From Edaphochlamys debaryana (taxonomy: Eukaryota > Chlorophyta > Chlorophyceae > Chlamydomonadales): a stretch of 64,000 bases of DNA. The notes under the pieces are model-generated. The model saw only the letters and a list, made by a program, of their open reading frames with translations, was not told the DNA's origin and did not search any database. Made by a program: the position numbers and the translations under genes. Below, piece by piece: positions 12,401 through 24,400 of the stretch (the first letter of the stretch is position 1; every line of letters begins with the position of its first letter). The stretch covers positions 1,476,191 through 1,540,190 of the forward strand of contig JAEHOE010000013.1 in the NCBI GenBank assembly GCA_016858145.1. Reading direction: 5' to 3'.

Positions 12401-15400
12401 TGGGGCGGTTGGGAGGGAAAGATCAGTGGTCAACGGTCTGCGGGAGGCCAAGTCATCAGGGTCTGTATGCTACTGAGCGCAACGAAGCAAAGTGGAAGCA
12501 AAGCGGAGGGGACGTTGAGGGAAGCCGAGCGAACGCGCGCGATACAGGGTTTGAGTCGACACCTCCACCCACTGCCCACGCCTTCCCCGCCTCGCCCCCC
12601 CCAGCTCACCGCCCAGGTCCATCTGCCAGGGCCCCTCCCACTCCCATCCGGGCGGCAGGGGGATGAGCGGGAAGGTGCTGCGGTGGGGGCCGGGGGGGGT
12701 ATCGACGGACGATACACGGTCAACACGCCCACATCGCCATCAATGTGGGGACAACAGGTCGGCACGCGGCCATCGCCAACGGGACTCTCTACACCCCCCC
12801 ACGCGTGGCCGAGGCCTAAAACGGCCAAGTCAACCGGCTCCCCCTTGGACCCTCCCTGGAGCTGTCTTCGGCCTCCAGACTGAGAGGGTGCCCTCAGTTC
12901 GCGCCTGCTGCCTTCCCGGCCCCCACCTGTAGCTCTGTCCCGCGGTGCTGAACTGCCGCCGCTCCGTGGGCAGCAGGTTGGAGGGCGACCAGCCCCTCAG
13001 GGGCAGGTAGCGCTCGTTCTCAAACACCAGCTCCTCCACGGGCAGGGGGCGGCCGTCTGGGCAGTGCACGCGGGGTGGTGTGGGGTGGGGCGGGGTGGGG
13101 TGGGGTGGGGTGGGGCGGGGTGGGGTGGGGTGGGGTGGGGTGGGGTGGGGTGGGGTGGGGTGGGGTGGGGTGGGGTGGGGTGGGGTGGGGTGGGGTGGGG
13201 TGGGGTGGGGTGGGGTGGGGTGGGGTGGGGTGGGGTGGGGTGGGGTGGGGTGGGGTGGGGTGGGGTGGGGGGTGGGGAGTCAGCACGGGGCAAACGGAGC
13301 GGACAGCAGTTGGTTGGGATGTAGGCAACACCGTACAACGCCGCAAGACCCGAGGAAGAAAGCTGTGAGCCGAGCCGACGTGCGCCTGCGGCTGCGCCTG
13401 CGCCTGCCCCCTCTCGACGCATCCCAAGGCCCCCCAATCCACCACTCACCCGGCCCCAGCTTGGGCGCGTCGGCTCCCCCGCCTGCGCCTGCGCCCCCCA
13501 CGCCCTGCCACTGCATCGCCCCCGCCGCCCCCGCCGGCACCGCCAGCGCCACCTCCAGCGCCACGCTGCATCCGTTGACCAGCACCGCCCTCGAGCGCAG
13601 CAGCTCCAGCACCGCCCCGCCCGGGCCCGTGCTGCGCTCCAGGACCAGGCCCGGGCCCGCGCTGATGGGGATGCACGTGGCTGGGGGGTAGGGGGGTGGG
13701 GGGTACGAGCGGGAAAAAGGGCCGGGGGAGGGTGAGGAGGGTGAGGCAAGAGGGAATTGGTGGGGCGCGTGGGAAGAAGTGGCAGGTACGGTGGGGTGGG
13801 GTGGAACGGAGGGTGGGGTGGGGTGGAGGCAGCAACATCCCGGAGCACAGTCCCACGGACGCACCCTCTGAGCCGCTGAGTGCACTCGCTGCGTCTCCGC
13901 CCACGCTGGCCCAGCCCCCACTGCCAGCAAGCTGCAGGCCCCGCCGCACGCCCCGGCGGACCGCCGCCGCCGCCGCCGCCAGCACCTCCGACGGCCCACA
14001 CGCCGCCTCCTCGCTCTCGGCAGACAGCCCTGGGCTGATGGCCGCGCCGGCCGCTGCCGCGAGGCGGGCGGCCAGGTACGGCAGCCAGGATCGCTCCGCC
14101 TGGTGTGGCGTGGTAGGGAGAAAGGAAAAGGGACAACGGATGAGACGGCACAGTAAGACGGGGGATGCTGAAGGATCGTGCAGGATACACAGGTGCCATG
14201 TTGACATGCAGAAGGGCACCGGGATGACGGATGAGGCAACACGTAAAGATGGGGGTTGGCCGGGGAGTTTCGTGCTGAGCGGGATCGCGCCGACGCCAGG
14301 GAATCGGATGGCCGGGGCAGGGGACAGGGGCCATGAGTTTCAAACCACGCTGGTGTGGGCAGTGGAGTAGCAGGGAAAGGCTGAACAGTTTGAGGGATGG
14401 CCCTCGGCAAGCATTCTGATCGTATTTTAGGAGGGCACTGGATGCCATGCCGGCCCCCCACCTGCTTGTCGTCCAGGCTCAGTCGTAGCGACAGCACCGG
14501 CGCCTCCGGGCTCACCCCCCCGCCGCCCACGGCCCGGGAGAAGAGCTTCACCTCCGCCGCCTCCCCCGGGGCAGCGGCCTGCGCCAGCAGGAGTGAGCGG
14601 ACCTGCAGGGGGCGGGGCGCACGTGTGATGGAGGTACGGAGATGCACAGCTTGTACGGCACGTGTCGTGCACGTGAACACGTCAGTGTCAGTACATCCAC
14701 GGCCCCCTCCATCTGCCCGGCCCCGCGCCCCACCTGCCCCCTCAGCCAGTCGTACGGCACCGGGTGTGTGCCGGCCGCCACCACACGCGGGGGGCCCCCG
14801 CCTGCGCCCTCGAGCGCCAGAAGGGACACATCCAGCTGCGGAGAGGGGGCCGAATAGGGTAGGGGGAAACAGGTTGTCTTCTCAGCATCCGTCCTCTTCA
14901 CCATGCTCCCGTGACAAGGATACAGGATTGAGGGGAAAGGTGGACTTTGGACGGGACACTACGGAGCGCTCTCAGCGCGCCGAGGGGAGGTTTTGGGGCG
15001 TGTACGGCAGGGAGGAAGTGGGGCCTTGAACCCTTGGGAGGTAGAAAAGGGGTTTGGGGGGGCGGGGCTGGAAGGGGGCCGGGGAGAAGGCGGGTTGGTG
15101 CGCCAAGGGCGGTACGGCAGGCTCGAACCGGCCCCGGTCGAAGCAGAGTTGAGGCCTGCGGGGGTACTAGTACTGTTCGATAGCTCGTTGTTGTCACGCA
15201 TGCTGACCTCGGTGGACGCGTTCTGACGGCTCACGCGTGTTGATTGGGACCGCTGCAGGTGAGCGTAGGCAAGGTCCGGTGGGAGTAGTTTTCGATAGCT
15301 CGTTGTTGTCACGCATGCTGACCTCGGTGGACGCGTTCTGACGGCTCACGCGTGTTGATTGGGACCGCTGCAGAACACGCCCGGGCGCCAGAGCTTGCGG

Positions 15401-18400
15401 CCGCCCTGCGGCGCGCTTCGCTCGGTCCTACAAACGGTCCTACAAACACCAGCCCCCCCTTGCACTCGTCAATCTTGCCATTGCCGTCCTCGCCTACCTG
15501 CAGCGGGATGCCCTCATAGGGGTTGCTGCTCGACGGCGCCGCGCCGCCCCCTCCCACCCCTCCCACCCCCGCCGCCGCCGCGCAGGCCTGCAGCAGCAGC
15601 TGCGTGCTGAGCTGCGGCTCCAGCTGCAGAAGGAAGCGCTCCGACCACACCACGCAGCCGCCGCTGCCGCCCCCGCCTGCTGTAGCGCTGGTGGTGTTGG
15701 CCGTCGGGGGCTGGGGCCGGGCCGCGCGTGTGAGCAGGCCCCAGGTTGCCTCACGCATGTCCTCAGCCGCGGGGCCGTTGACCTGCGGTTGAGGGTGGCG
15801 GGTAGGGAAAGGAAGTTGTCTGAATGAGTGAGCTCGTAGCGATAGAAAGTGACCTCTAACAATACGCGTCACAGGAGTCAACCACGCTGCCAGTGCAGCC
15901 CCACCAGGGCAGACTACTTTCCCCCGTCTCCAGCCCCGCTAGCCCGCCCACCCACCCCTACTCCACCCCGTCCCCCCCCTCTCCCCCCCACCTTGACGGC
16001 CACCATGAGGCCGCCGCCCTCGCCGTGCCCGCACCCCAGCAGCCCGGAGGGCAGCCCCCGAGCGCCCCCGAGGTCGAGAGCCAGGGCAACGCAGGGGGCG
16101 GCGGGGGCCAGCCCGGGCTGGCGCCGCGTGGAGGCGCCCGCGCCCGCCCCCAGCCCCGGCCCCGGGGTGCCCGGGAGCAGGCCGCCGCGGTGCGTGCGGC
16201 CCAGGCCCGAGGGGGTGGGGCGCAGCAGCTGCAGCGGGACCTACGGAAAGGGGGGGTGGGGGGAGAAGGAGGAGGGGGTGGATGGAAGGAAGGGTAGAAA
16301 GGGAAGCGTGCCGGGGCGTATGCCGTACAGGGGTGCGGTTGGCTGGACCGCTGAGGAAGGAAGGGACAGTAGGGCTGGTCCTTGTCCATCCCAAGCGTGA
16401 CCCACCTCTGCGCACTCGGCGTCCGGTGGCAGCTCCACCACCGCCTGGGCGTCGCCCTGTGGTGCCAATACACACACGGTAAGCGACGAAGGGCTGGGTG
16501 CGCACCGTGACTTGCAAGCCTCGACAATCATATGACGCCGCCAATCTGCCACCCTTCCATTTCCCCCCCGCCCTCTGCCGCCCCCCCCCCCTTACCCCCC
16601 CCCCCCCCGGGTGCGGCCAAGGAGTGGCCGGTGGTGGGGCGTTGATTCTGCCCCGCTCCCTTAACCCCGAAGCGGGGTACGCACGGGTTCGCCCGTCGCG
16701 TAGCTATTATTATTCCCCCCCCCTACCTGGTGTGTCAGCAGCGCCACCCCTGTGCCCAGGGCGTTGGACACCAGTGCGGCCTGGGGCCCCGCCCAGTCGC
16801 CCGCGGGGCCCTCGTTGGAGAGGGCCTCGCGCCGGGCGGCGGGGGAGGGGGCGCCTGGGGGCGGGGAGCAGGGGTCGGCGGGTGAGGGGCAGAGGGGACT
16901 AGGGCCATCACTGTCTGGGACCAGGACTCAAGAGGCAGAGCCCGGCAGTGGAGGAGGCAGGGCGGTGGCAGCTGGCTAGTGGGACGGGGGCAGGACCCCG
17001 GTGTCACTCGCACGCCCGGCAGGCGGAGGCGAGGGAAGCCGGTCCACCCACCCAGCAGCACCACTGCCCACTGGGGCACCGCCGCCAGCAGCTGCTGCAG
17101 ACCCGAGTGGCAGACGACCAGCTTGGCCGTGTCCTGGCGGGAGAGGGGAGCGAGTGTGCGTGTGTGCGTGTGGGCAACGGTGCTGAGATGCCAGGGCTCT
17201 GATGCAGGCTGAGCAGATGCAACCAGAGTGACGGGGGGGGGGGCACAGGCCCCATCGCACAGGCCCCCCGGCACCCCGCCCCCACCTGCGCCGATGTGAT
17301 CTTGATCCACGTGCCCGGCCGCCGGCTGCCGCACTCCCCCGGGGAGGAGCTCGAGTCCACCCGGGCCACCGCCTGGGGCCAGGGAGGGAGTGGGAGTAGG
17401 AGGGGCCGAGAGGTCAGCGCCAGGGCCAGCCTGTAGGCAAAGCGAGACCGCCCATGCAGCTCCTGCTACCCCCCTCCCCCCACACTCACCTGCCAGGGCT
17501 CCAGCAGGGGCTCCCAAGCCAGGCCCATGGCCCCCCCACTGAGGGTCCAGGCGCTGAGAGTGAGGGACATGTAGGAGCTGGCGGCCTCGGGGCCCTGGGG
17601 GGGGTAGGGGGGGGTGACGGAGGTTCAGGTGAAGGTCAGTGCGGAAACAGTACACTCGTGCAACCCTGCTTCAAGGATGGTTGTCGGTGCGCCCGCACCT
17701 AGTCGCCCCCTCGCATTCCTGCATCCCCACTGTGCGTGGCTACTACACACGGTTTGCTTGGTGCTTCTTCCCCGCGGCCTGCCTGCTCACAACTGCACTC
17801 ATACAAATTATGCGCCCGCCCCATGCATCCTACACACATCACACACCTGCGTGGACCAGCCCAGCCGGGCCTCCCGCGCCTCCACCTCCAGCACCGGCCG
17901 ACCCTGTGTGCTGCTCAGCTGCACCACCGCGGGGTGGCGCAGGCGCAGCCGCAGGCTCGAGTCCCTGGGGGGTCGGGTGGCGGACCAGGCGTAAGGAACG
18001 AGGCGGGGGCTGAAAGGGGGCTTGCGCGGAAGCGGTTGGAGAAGCGCAGGAGGGATGAGGGGCTCAGCACGGTACCCGGGCAGCAGCCATGGGGTTGCTT
18101 GCCTGAAGGGCGGCGCCTCGCCGGGCACCGATGCGTCCGCCGCCGCCCCATCGTCGCCGCCCTGCATCCCCCAGCTGGGGGCCGCCAGGTTGAGCCGGAG
18201 GGTCTCCGCCTGGCCGCCGGCGGGGAGCGGGCCGGACTGCAGGGAATGGTGAGGGTGGAGGGAATGGGGAAGGGGATTTCATGGACACGAGCAGCGGCTC
18301 TGCATATGGTGGTGGCGAGGGAGAGGGCACTACTGGGCCGATCGCGCTCGGACCTTGACATGACGCACCTGGCACAGCACGGTGGATGCGCCCGTACGGT

Positions 18401-21400
18401 AGTCCGGGATCCAGCCGTACACGTTGCCGTACGTCGTGCCGCTGGGCCCACCGAGGCCCTCGTACAGGGGTGGCAGCATCCAGTCGGGCCGGGAGGCGGG
18501 CACGGAGGCGGTGGCGGTCAGGTCGTTGCGAACCACCCTTTGGGGAGGGGAAGGGTGCGAGGGTGAGGTGGGATCGAGGCAATATTAGCACAGGGGGCGT
18601 ACCGATAACAGGCCTATTCAGACTGAAGCAACCTGGGCTCTTAGATGTCGTCAGGTGCTGCGTCAGGTGCTGAAGCCTGCCACCCGCCCCGCCCCACCTG
18701 AGCTGCTTGAGCGCCCCCACGGGCGGCTCCGGCCCCACCCCCGCCACGATACCCAGGCCCACGTAGCCGGGGGGCGCACGCGGCCGCCACAGCACCAGCC
18801 CGGCGCCGCTGTCCCACACCTGCGGACAGGGGAGGAAGGCACCGTTAGGGGGGGGGCGCGGTCTGCGGCTAGGTACAGGCTGAGCACGTGGGTTGCGCTG
18901 CCCTACCCCGGCCCCACAAACACGCAATGCCAAATCCAACTTCCCAACTAATGGGAACCGTTAGACACGGGTGGAAGGCACTGTCACGTGCGGCCCGCGG
19001 TCTGCGGCTGCAGGCGCCGAGCACTTGGCCGGGCGCAACCCTAGCCCGGCCCGGGCTGCCTTAGCCCGCTTCCCTGAGAGCGTCGAAGTCCGCTGCACGT
19101 GGTGTGAGCTGGCCTCCGCGGGACCCGGAAGATGCGACTTCACCACCCTTGCTTCGGAACCTCCCGGTCAGCCTCGCACGCACCTTGTCGAATCCCACGG
19201 GCTCGATCAGCGGCGGCATCCACCGCTCGTCCTCCGGCCCCGGCGCCTGCCCCCCGTGCGGTGCGTGCGGCGCCCGCGGCCCCGTGTCGCGCAGCACGGA
19301 CACCGCGGGCGGGGGCGTGTTGGCGCCCACCACCACACAGTCCCCCAGGAAGGCGTAGCTGCGGGCGAGAGGAAAATGGGCGAAACAACAGTGGGTATGG
19401 CAGATGAGAGTGACTGGTGGAAGGCAGCAAGAGACATAACACGCACAACATGCAGCAAAGCGATGCCTGTGCCACTGCTCACCCGGGGGGCGGGTGCGGT
19501 CGCCAGACGCTCACGCGGCCCCGCGCCCCGCGGCGCGAGGGCAGGCCTTTGTCGCACCACACGCGGGCGAACTCCACGCAGGGCGCCTGCACCTGCCGCC
19601 GTACGGTACGGCGCACAAGCTCGCTGCGGAAGGGCAATGAGAGCGTAAATGCGGCAGTCAGGCCGCAAGCCAAGCGGTACCGCCGATAAGGAGGTAAAGG
19701 AGGCGAGGAATGGGGTGAGCTATCTAGGGTCAACAGGTCAGAGAAGCAGGTGCATAACCCTTTCATCCCAGCCCACCTGCGCTTGTGCAGGAAGTTCAGT
19801 TGGCAGAGCTGCGTGAGGGGCAGCGGCGCGCTGGTGCGGCCGGCGGGGGCGGCGGCGGCGGCCGCGAGCAGCTGCCTGCGCCGCCGCCGCCGCGCCGCCG
19901 GGCCGCCTGCCGCCGCCTCTGCCGCCTCCTGCCGCTGCAGGGCGAGGCGCAGGGACTCCAGGGCGGCGGGCTGGGTGAGGGCCGCAGGGGCCACACCCAC
20001 GGGGCTGCGTAGGTCGTACAGCGGCACCTTCGTACGGCAGTGATCCATGGGGTGAGTCAGGCGACAGCGCGGTCGCTCCCAAGCACGATTCCGGCCGCTG
20101 CGCCAGCCCCTGCCTCCCCGCCTTTCCCCCAACCTCCGGTGCCAGCCGCACAACTGCCCCACACCAGCTGTACAATAGCTCAGTGGCGGCTTCTGTTCCT
20201 GCATGACCCCCGGGGTGGAAACCCCCCCCCCTTCCTCCCTCCCGGCCTCTTGCCCCACCTGGGGCGCGTGCTCCCCCGGCGGTGCCACCTGGAAGGTCGC
20301 CCCCACGTTGAGCACGCGCCAGGCCGTGCCGCCACCGGGTAGCGAGAAGGCCTTGCCGCGGGCCGCCTCCACGGCCGCGGGGGCCGCCACGCACCCCACC
20401 GCCGTCAGCGGCGGGGGCGAGCCCGCGGGCGCCGCCACGCAGCCCAGCGCTACGTAGCCGGGGGGCGGCAGCGGGCGGTAGAGCGCGTCGGCTCCGTCGG
20501 GTGAGGTCCAGACCGCCTCGAAGCCCAGGGGGTAGGCAACCAGTCCGGAGCAGATCGACACCGCCGCCACCTGCACGGTGGGGGAAGGGAAGGGAGGCGA
20601 GGAGCGGCGGCGGATATTGCTAAGCGTGCAACCACCCAGCAAATCTAGCATGTCTGTTTGGAAACGCGGAAACCGTAAGCAAGCAGAAAGCCCGGCGAGA
20701 CAGACATCTAGCATGTGCGTGTGTGTGTGTGTGTTTGGGGGTAAGGGCCAGAAGAGCCATCGTGCGCCGCGAGACACGACCCCGTTCCTCACCTGTCCTA
20801 TGGGCGGCGTGCGCCCCGCCCGCACCAGGTCCCCCAGGCCCACGTAGCCCGCGGGGGCCAGGGGCCGCCAGGCGCTGACGGAGCGCTCCGCGGCCTCAGG
20901 GTCCAGCAGCTCGGCCAGGGCGGCGCCTGGGGGGGGCGGGGGGGCGGGGGGGGAAAGGGGGGTTTGACACAGGTCACGTGACCAGTCGTGGGGGCCTCGG
21001 GGTCCAGCAGCTGAAGGAAGGGGAAGAGGTTCGTGTAATTGATACGCTACGCATGAGCAGTCGCGGCAGCCCCTGGTTGCAGCAGTTCGGCGCTGGGGCA
21101 GGCGGAGGGGACAGGGGTCGGCTAGAGCTCTGAGCTAGGGTCAAGGGAAAAGAAGGCGCCTGGAGGCACCAGAACGGGAAGGCAACGCGTCGCCAGACAC
21201 ACGGACGTGGAGTGGTGCGGTTCGCAATTGTCGAGGCGCGGCGGGCAGGCGCGGAGCCCACCTTCTCCCACCGCCCCCGGTGCGGCTGCGGTCCACGTGG
21301 CGGCCAGGGTGTAGCTGTCGCAGCGGTAGAGGGGCTTGTCGGGGGGAGGCACCTGGGGGGCAGCAAGACGCGGGGTCAGGAGGCAACCGGCGGGTACGCC

Positions 21401-24400
21401 TGTGAGATCTCCTCATCGCTTGTCCCTGCACCTGCACCTGCACCTGCACCTGCACCTGCACCTGCACCTGCACCTGCACCTGCACCTGCACCTGCACCTG
21501 CACCTGCACCTGCACCTGCACCTGCACCTGCATCGTCCGCGGCGACCCGCTTGCGGCTCCTCATGAAAGCAGCGCTCAACGCACGAAGCACTCTGCACTA
21601 GGCAGCATTGCCGCTACCCCCTGCCACCCCACCCCACCCACCTGGAAGGGCTCCATTACGAAAGCCTGGACCCGGATCAGGAACTCGAGCGCGGGGGGGG
21701 TCAGGCGCAGCACGAGGGCTGAATCCGCGTCCACCGACAGAGCCCGCTCCCTCGGCCCCACGTCCAGAGCGAGCGTTACGTCGCACGGCTCCAGCAGCGC
21801 ACTCGTGACGCTGCCGGCGGCGCCGCCGACGGCGGAGGCGACGGTAGCGGTGTCGCCGGCAACCGACTGCGCGCTGCCGCCGCCACCAGGCACAGAGAGC
21901 TGCGCGGAGGACCAGGCGCGGCTCAGGCCCAGCGGACCGCCGCCGCCGCCGGCACCGCTGCTGCTGGCGGCGTCGAAGCCAACCTCGTCGCCGAATCCGC
22001 CGCCGCCGCCGCCACCCCGAAGACTGGTCATCATCTGCACCCCCAGGCCCCGGATGCTTGCCTTGGCCTCCTGGCGGTCGGGTCCGAGAGAGAGGTAGCT
22101 GGCGGAGACGTCGGCGCACAGCAGCAGCCGGCGGCGGCGGCGCCAGGTAGCGGCGTCGGCAGCTTCCAGAAGGTCCTCCGCCGGCTCGCTGTCGAGCGCC
22201 GTCGGCGGCCCCATGCCGGTGCCGCTGACGCCCCTGCTGCCGCCGCCGGCAGGGCCGCCGGAGAATGACGGCGCCGCCAGGCGCTTGACGGAAGCGCCGG
22301 GGCGGAGGGTGCGGTCGCCAACACCGATGCGGGACGAGGCGGCGCGGAGGGGCGTGAGGTTGGCGCCGGCAGCGGCTGCCGCCGCAACGCCGAAGGCCGA
22401 TGTGAGGTCCAGTACGGGCGCGTCGAGCAGCTGTACGGCGGCCCCCGTGACGTCCAGGACGCACTCGAAGAAGGTAAGCTCTTGTACGGCAGAGACGGCG
22501 GCTGGGGCCGGCGGCGCCGCAGGCGGCGGCGGGGTCGGATTCTGCAGAACGGCATAGCGGCGGCGCGTGCTCGATCGGGCTAGGTTGACCTCCTGGGGTC
22601 GCTCCTCCTCCACCATGTCGCCCAGGGTGTCAACGTCCGGCTCGGGCGGTTGTACGGGAAACACGCCGTCCTCCTCACGTGCGACGAGTCGGGCGCCCGG
22701 CCCCACGTGCAGGCAGTACGGCAGCGAGTCATAGTTCTCGATCAGCACGTCACGCAGTACGAGCGTGCGCTCGGGCCCCACCACGATCAACGGCAGCGAC
22801 TCGGCAACCGTCAGGCCCGGCGGCAGTACTAACCGCCCGCCGCCACCGTCGTACACGAGCGTACGGCCGTGGCTGCCGGGCGCGTCGGCCAGAATGCGGA
22901 CCTCGGGGCTGAGCCACAGATCCGCGCCGCTGGGGGCCTTGTACGGCTCGACATGGCTCACGTGCACGTCGCGGCTCGCGTACGGCCGCGGTACGGCACC
23001 CTGCAGTACGGGTCCGCCCGCCACGAAGTTGATCAGCCGCCGTATCAGGCCCAGGTGCAGTACCAGCTGCGGCTGTTGAACCCTCAGCCGGATGCCCACG
23101 GCCGGCGGCCGCGGCGGCGGCTGGGCCACCGACCCACGGGGCTGCTGCCTGGCGGCGGCGGTGGCGGCGGCTGGGATGATGGATCGGTACTCGAGGAGCA
23201 GCAGCGAGGGGCTGGGCGCGGCGGCGGCGGCGGAGGCAGATCCTGGGATGGCCGGTGAAAACCGGCGCTGTACCTGCCCCTCCACCGCCGGCCCCGCACC
23301 CCCAGCCGCCCCGTCGCCGCCCTCCCGCGGCGCCTGCACCCCCGCCCCTGTCCCCGAGGTCACGGGTGCGGTGGACAGCACCCTGCGGTGCACCTCGGAC
23401 AGCCCTGGCCTGAGGTCCTCGACAGCGGCGTGGGGAAGGGCCAGGGTGAGGAAGGTGGAGCCCCGGGCCGTGGCGTAGTAGCCCAGCCACGCCTCCCGCG
23501 CCGCCACCCCCGCCAGCGGACGCAGCTCCGCGCCCCCCTCCACGCAGGGCGCCAGGAGCGTCAGCTGCGCAGAGCCCAGCGCGAGCGTGACCTGGGGGGG
23601 GAGGAGAGGGTTCGGGAGGAGGAGTAGCGGTCAGAGAAGAGATCAGAGGAGCCGGGAGGAGGCTTAAAAGTGGTAGTCAACGCCGAGTCGGTCGGTGTTC
23701 ATGGCAAAGGAGAAGCGGGGAACCGGAACGGCAGTGACTGGGCCGCGACATACGCAACAACGGACCTGCAGTGTGCAGGGGTCGTCCTTCTGTGCCGCCA
23801 TGGCCTCGCGCGTGCCCAGCGCAAAGTTGAGTCCGGGCGGCCTCACGCCCCTCGCCACACTGGCCGCCGACCCCGCCAGACCAAACATGCCGCCCGGGGG
23901 CTCGGAAGCGGCCTTGGGGCTCAGCCCCTCCACCCCTGCCCCCGGGCCGGGGCCGCGTGCGGATGCGGGGCCGGCTGGGCCTGGGCCCGGCCGGGCCCGA
24001 GAGGTCAGCTCGCGCACGGCGGCGACGGGGTCGGTCCGCGGCGGTGAGGTCTCGGTGAAGTTGGCCGCGAGTACGGCCAGGGCGTGGCGGTACTCGTTCT
24101 CTGACAGGTTGCCGGCCACGTGCTGGATCTCAACCGCCACCTGCGTACGGCAGATCACGGCGGGGTTCCATCCGGAGTCACACACAAGCTGCCCCGCTTT
24201 CCCACGCCCTGGGACGCAGCTCCTAGCGGAAGCCATGTTGGAAGCCACAAGCGAGGCTCCGCATGCCAAGCCACACGCTCCCACCTGCATGGGCGGTAGC
24301 GGCCCGGCGGGGCCCACGGCCCCTTCAGCAGGGCGTGCCGCCAGGGGCCTGCGTATGGCCGCCCGCAGCCCCTCGGGCCCCAGGTCCGTCACCATGTTGG

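Noticed and set aside
131..12883. Many long plus-strand open frames rich in Arg, Pro and Gly
   Set aside because: GC-rich DNA lacks stop codons. These frames mirror minus-strand VPS13 exons and introns and show no family motif.
13081..13270. TGGGG array as an internal telomere remnant
   Set aside because: The unit lacks the TTTTAGGG-type algal telomere sequence and lies cleanly inside an intron of an otherwise continuous gene.
13064..13691. Long plus-strand Gly/Trp open frames over the TGGGG array
   Set aside because: They are translations of the pentanucleotide repeat with no other coding evidence. The real gene is on the minus strand.
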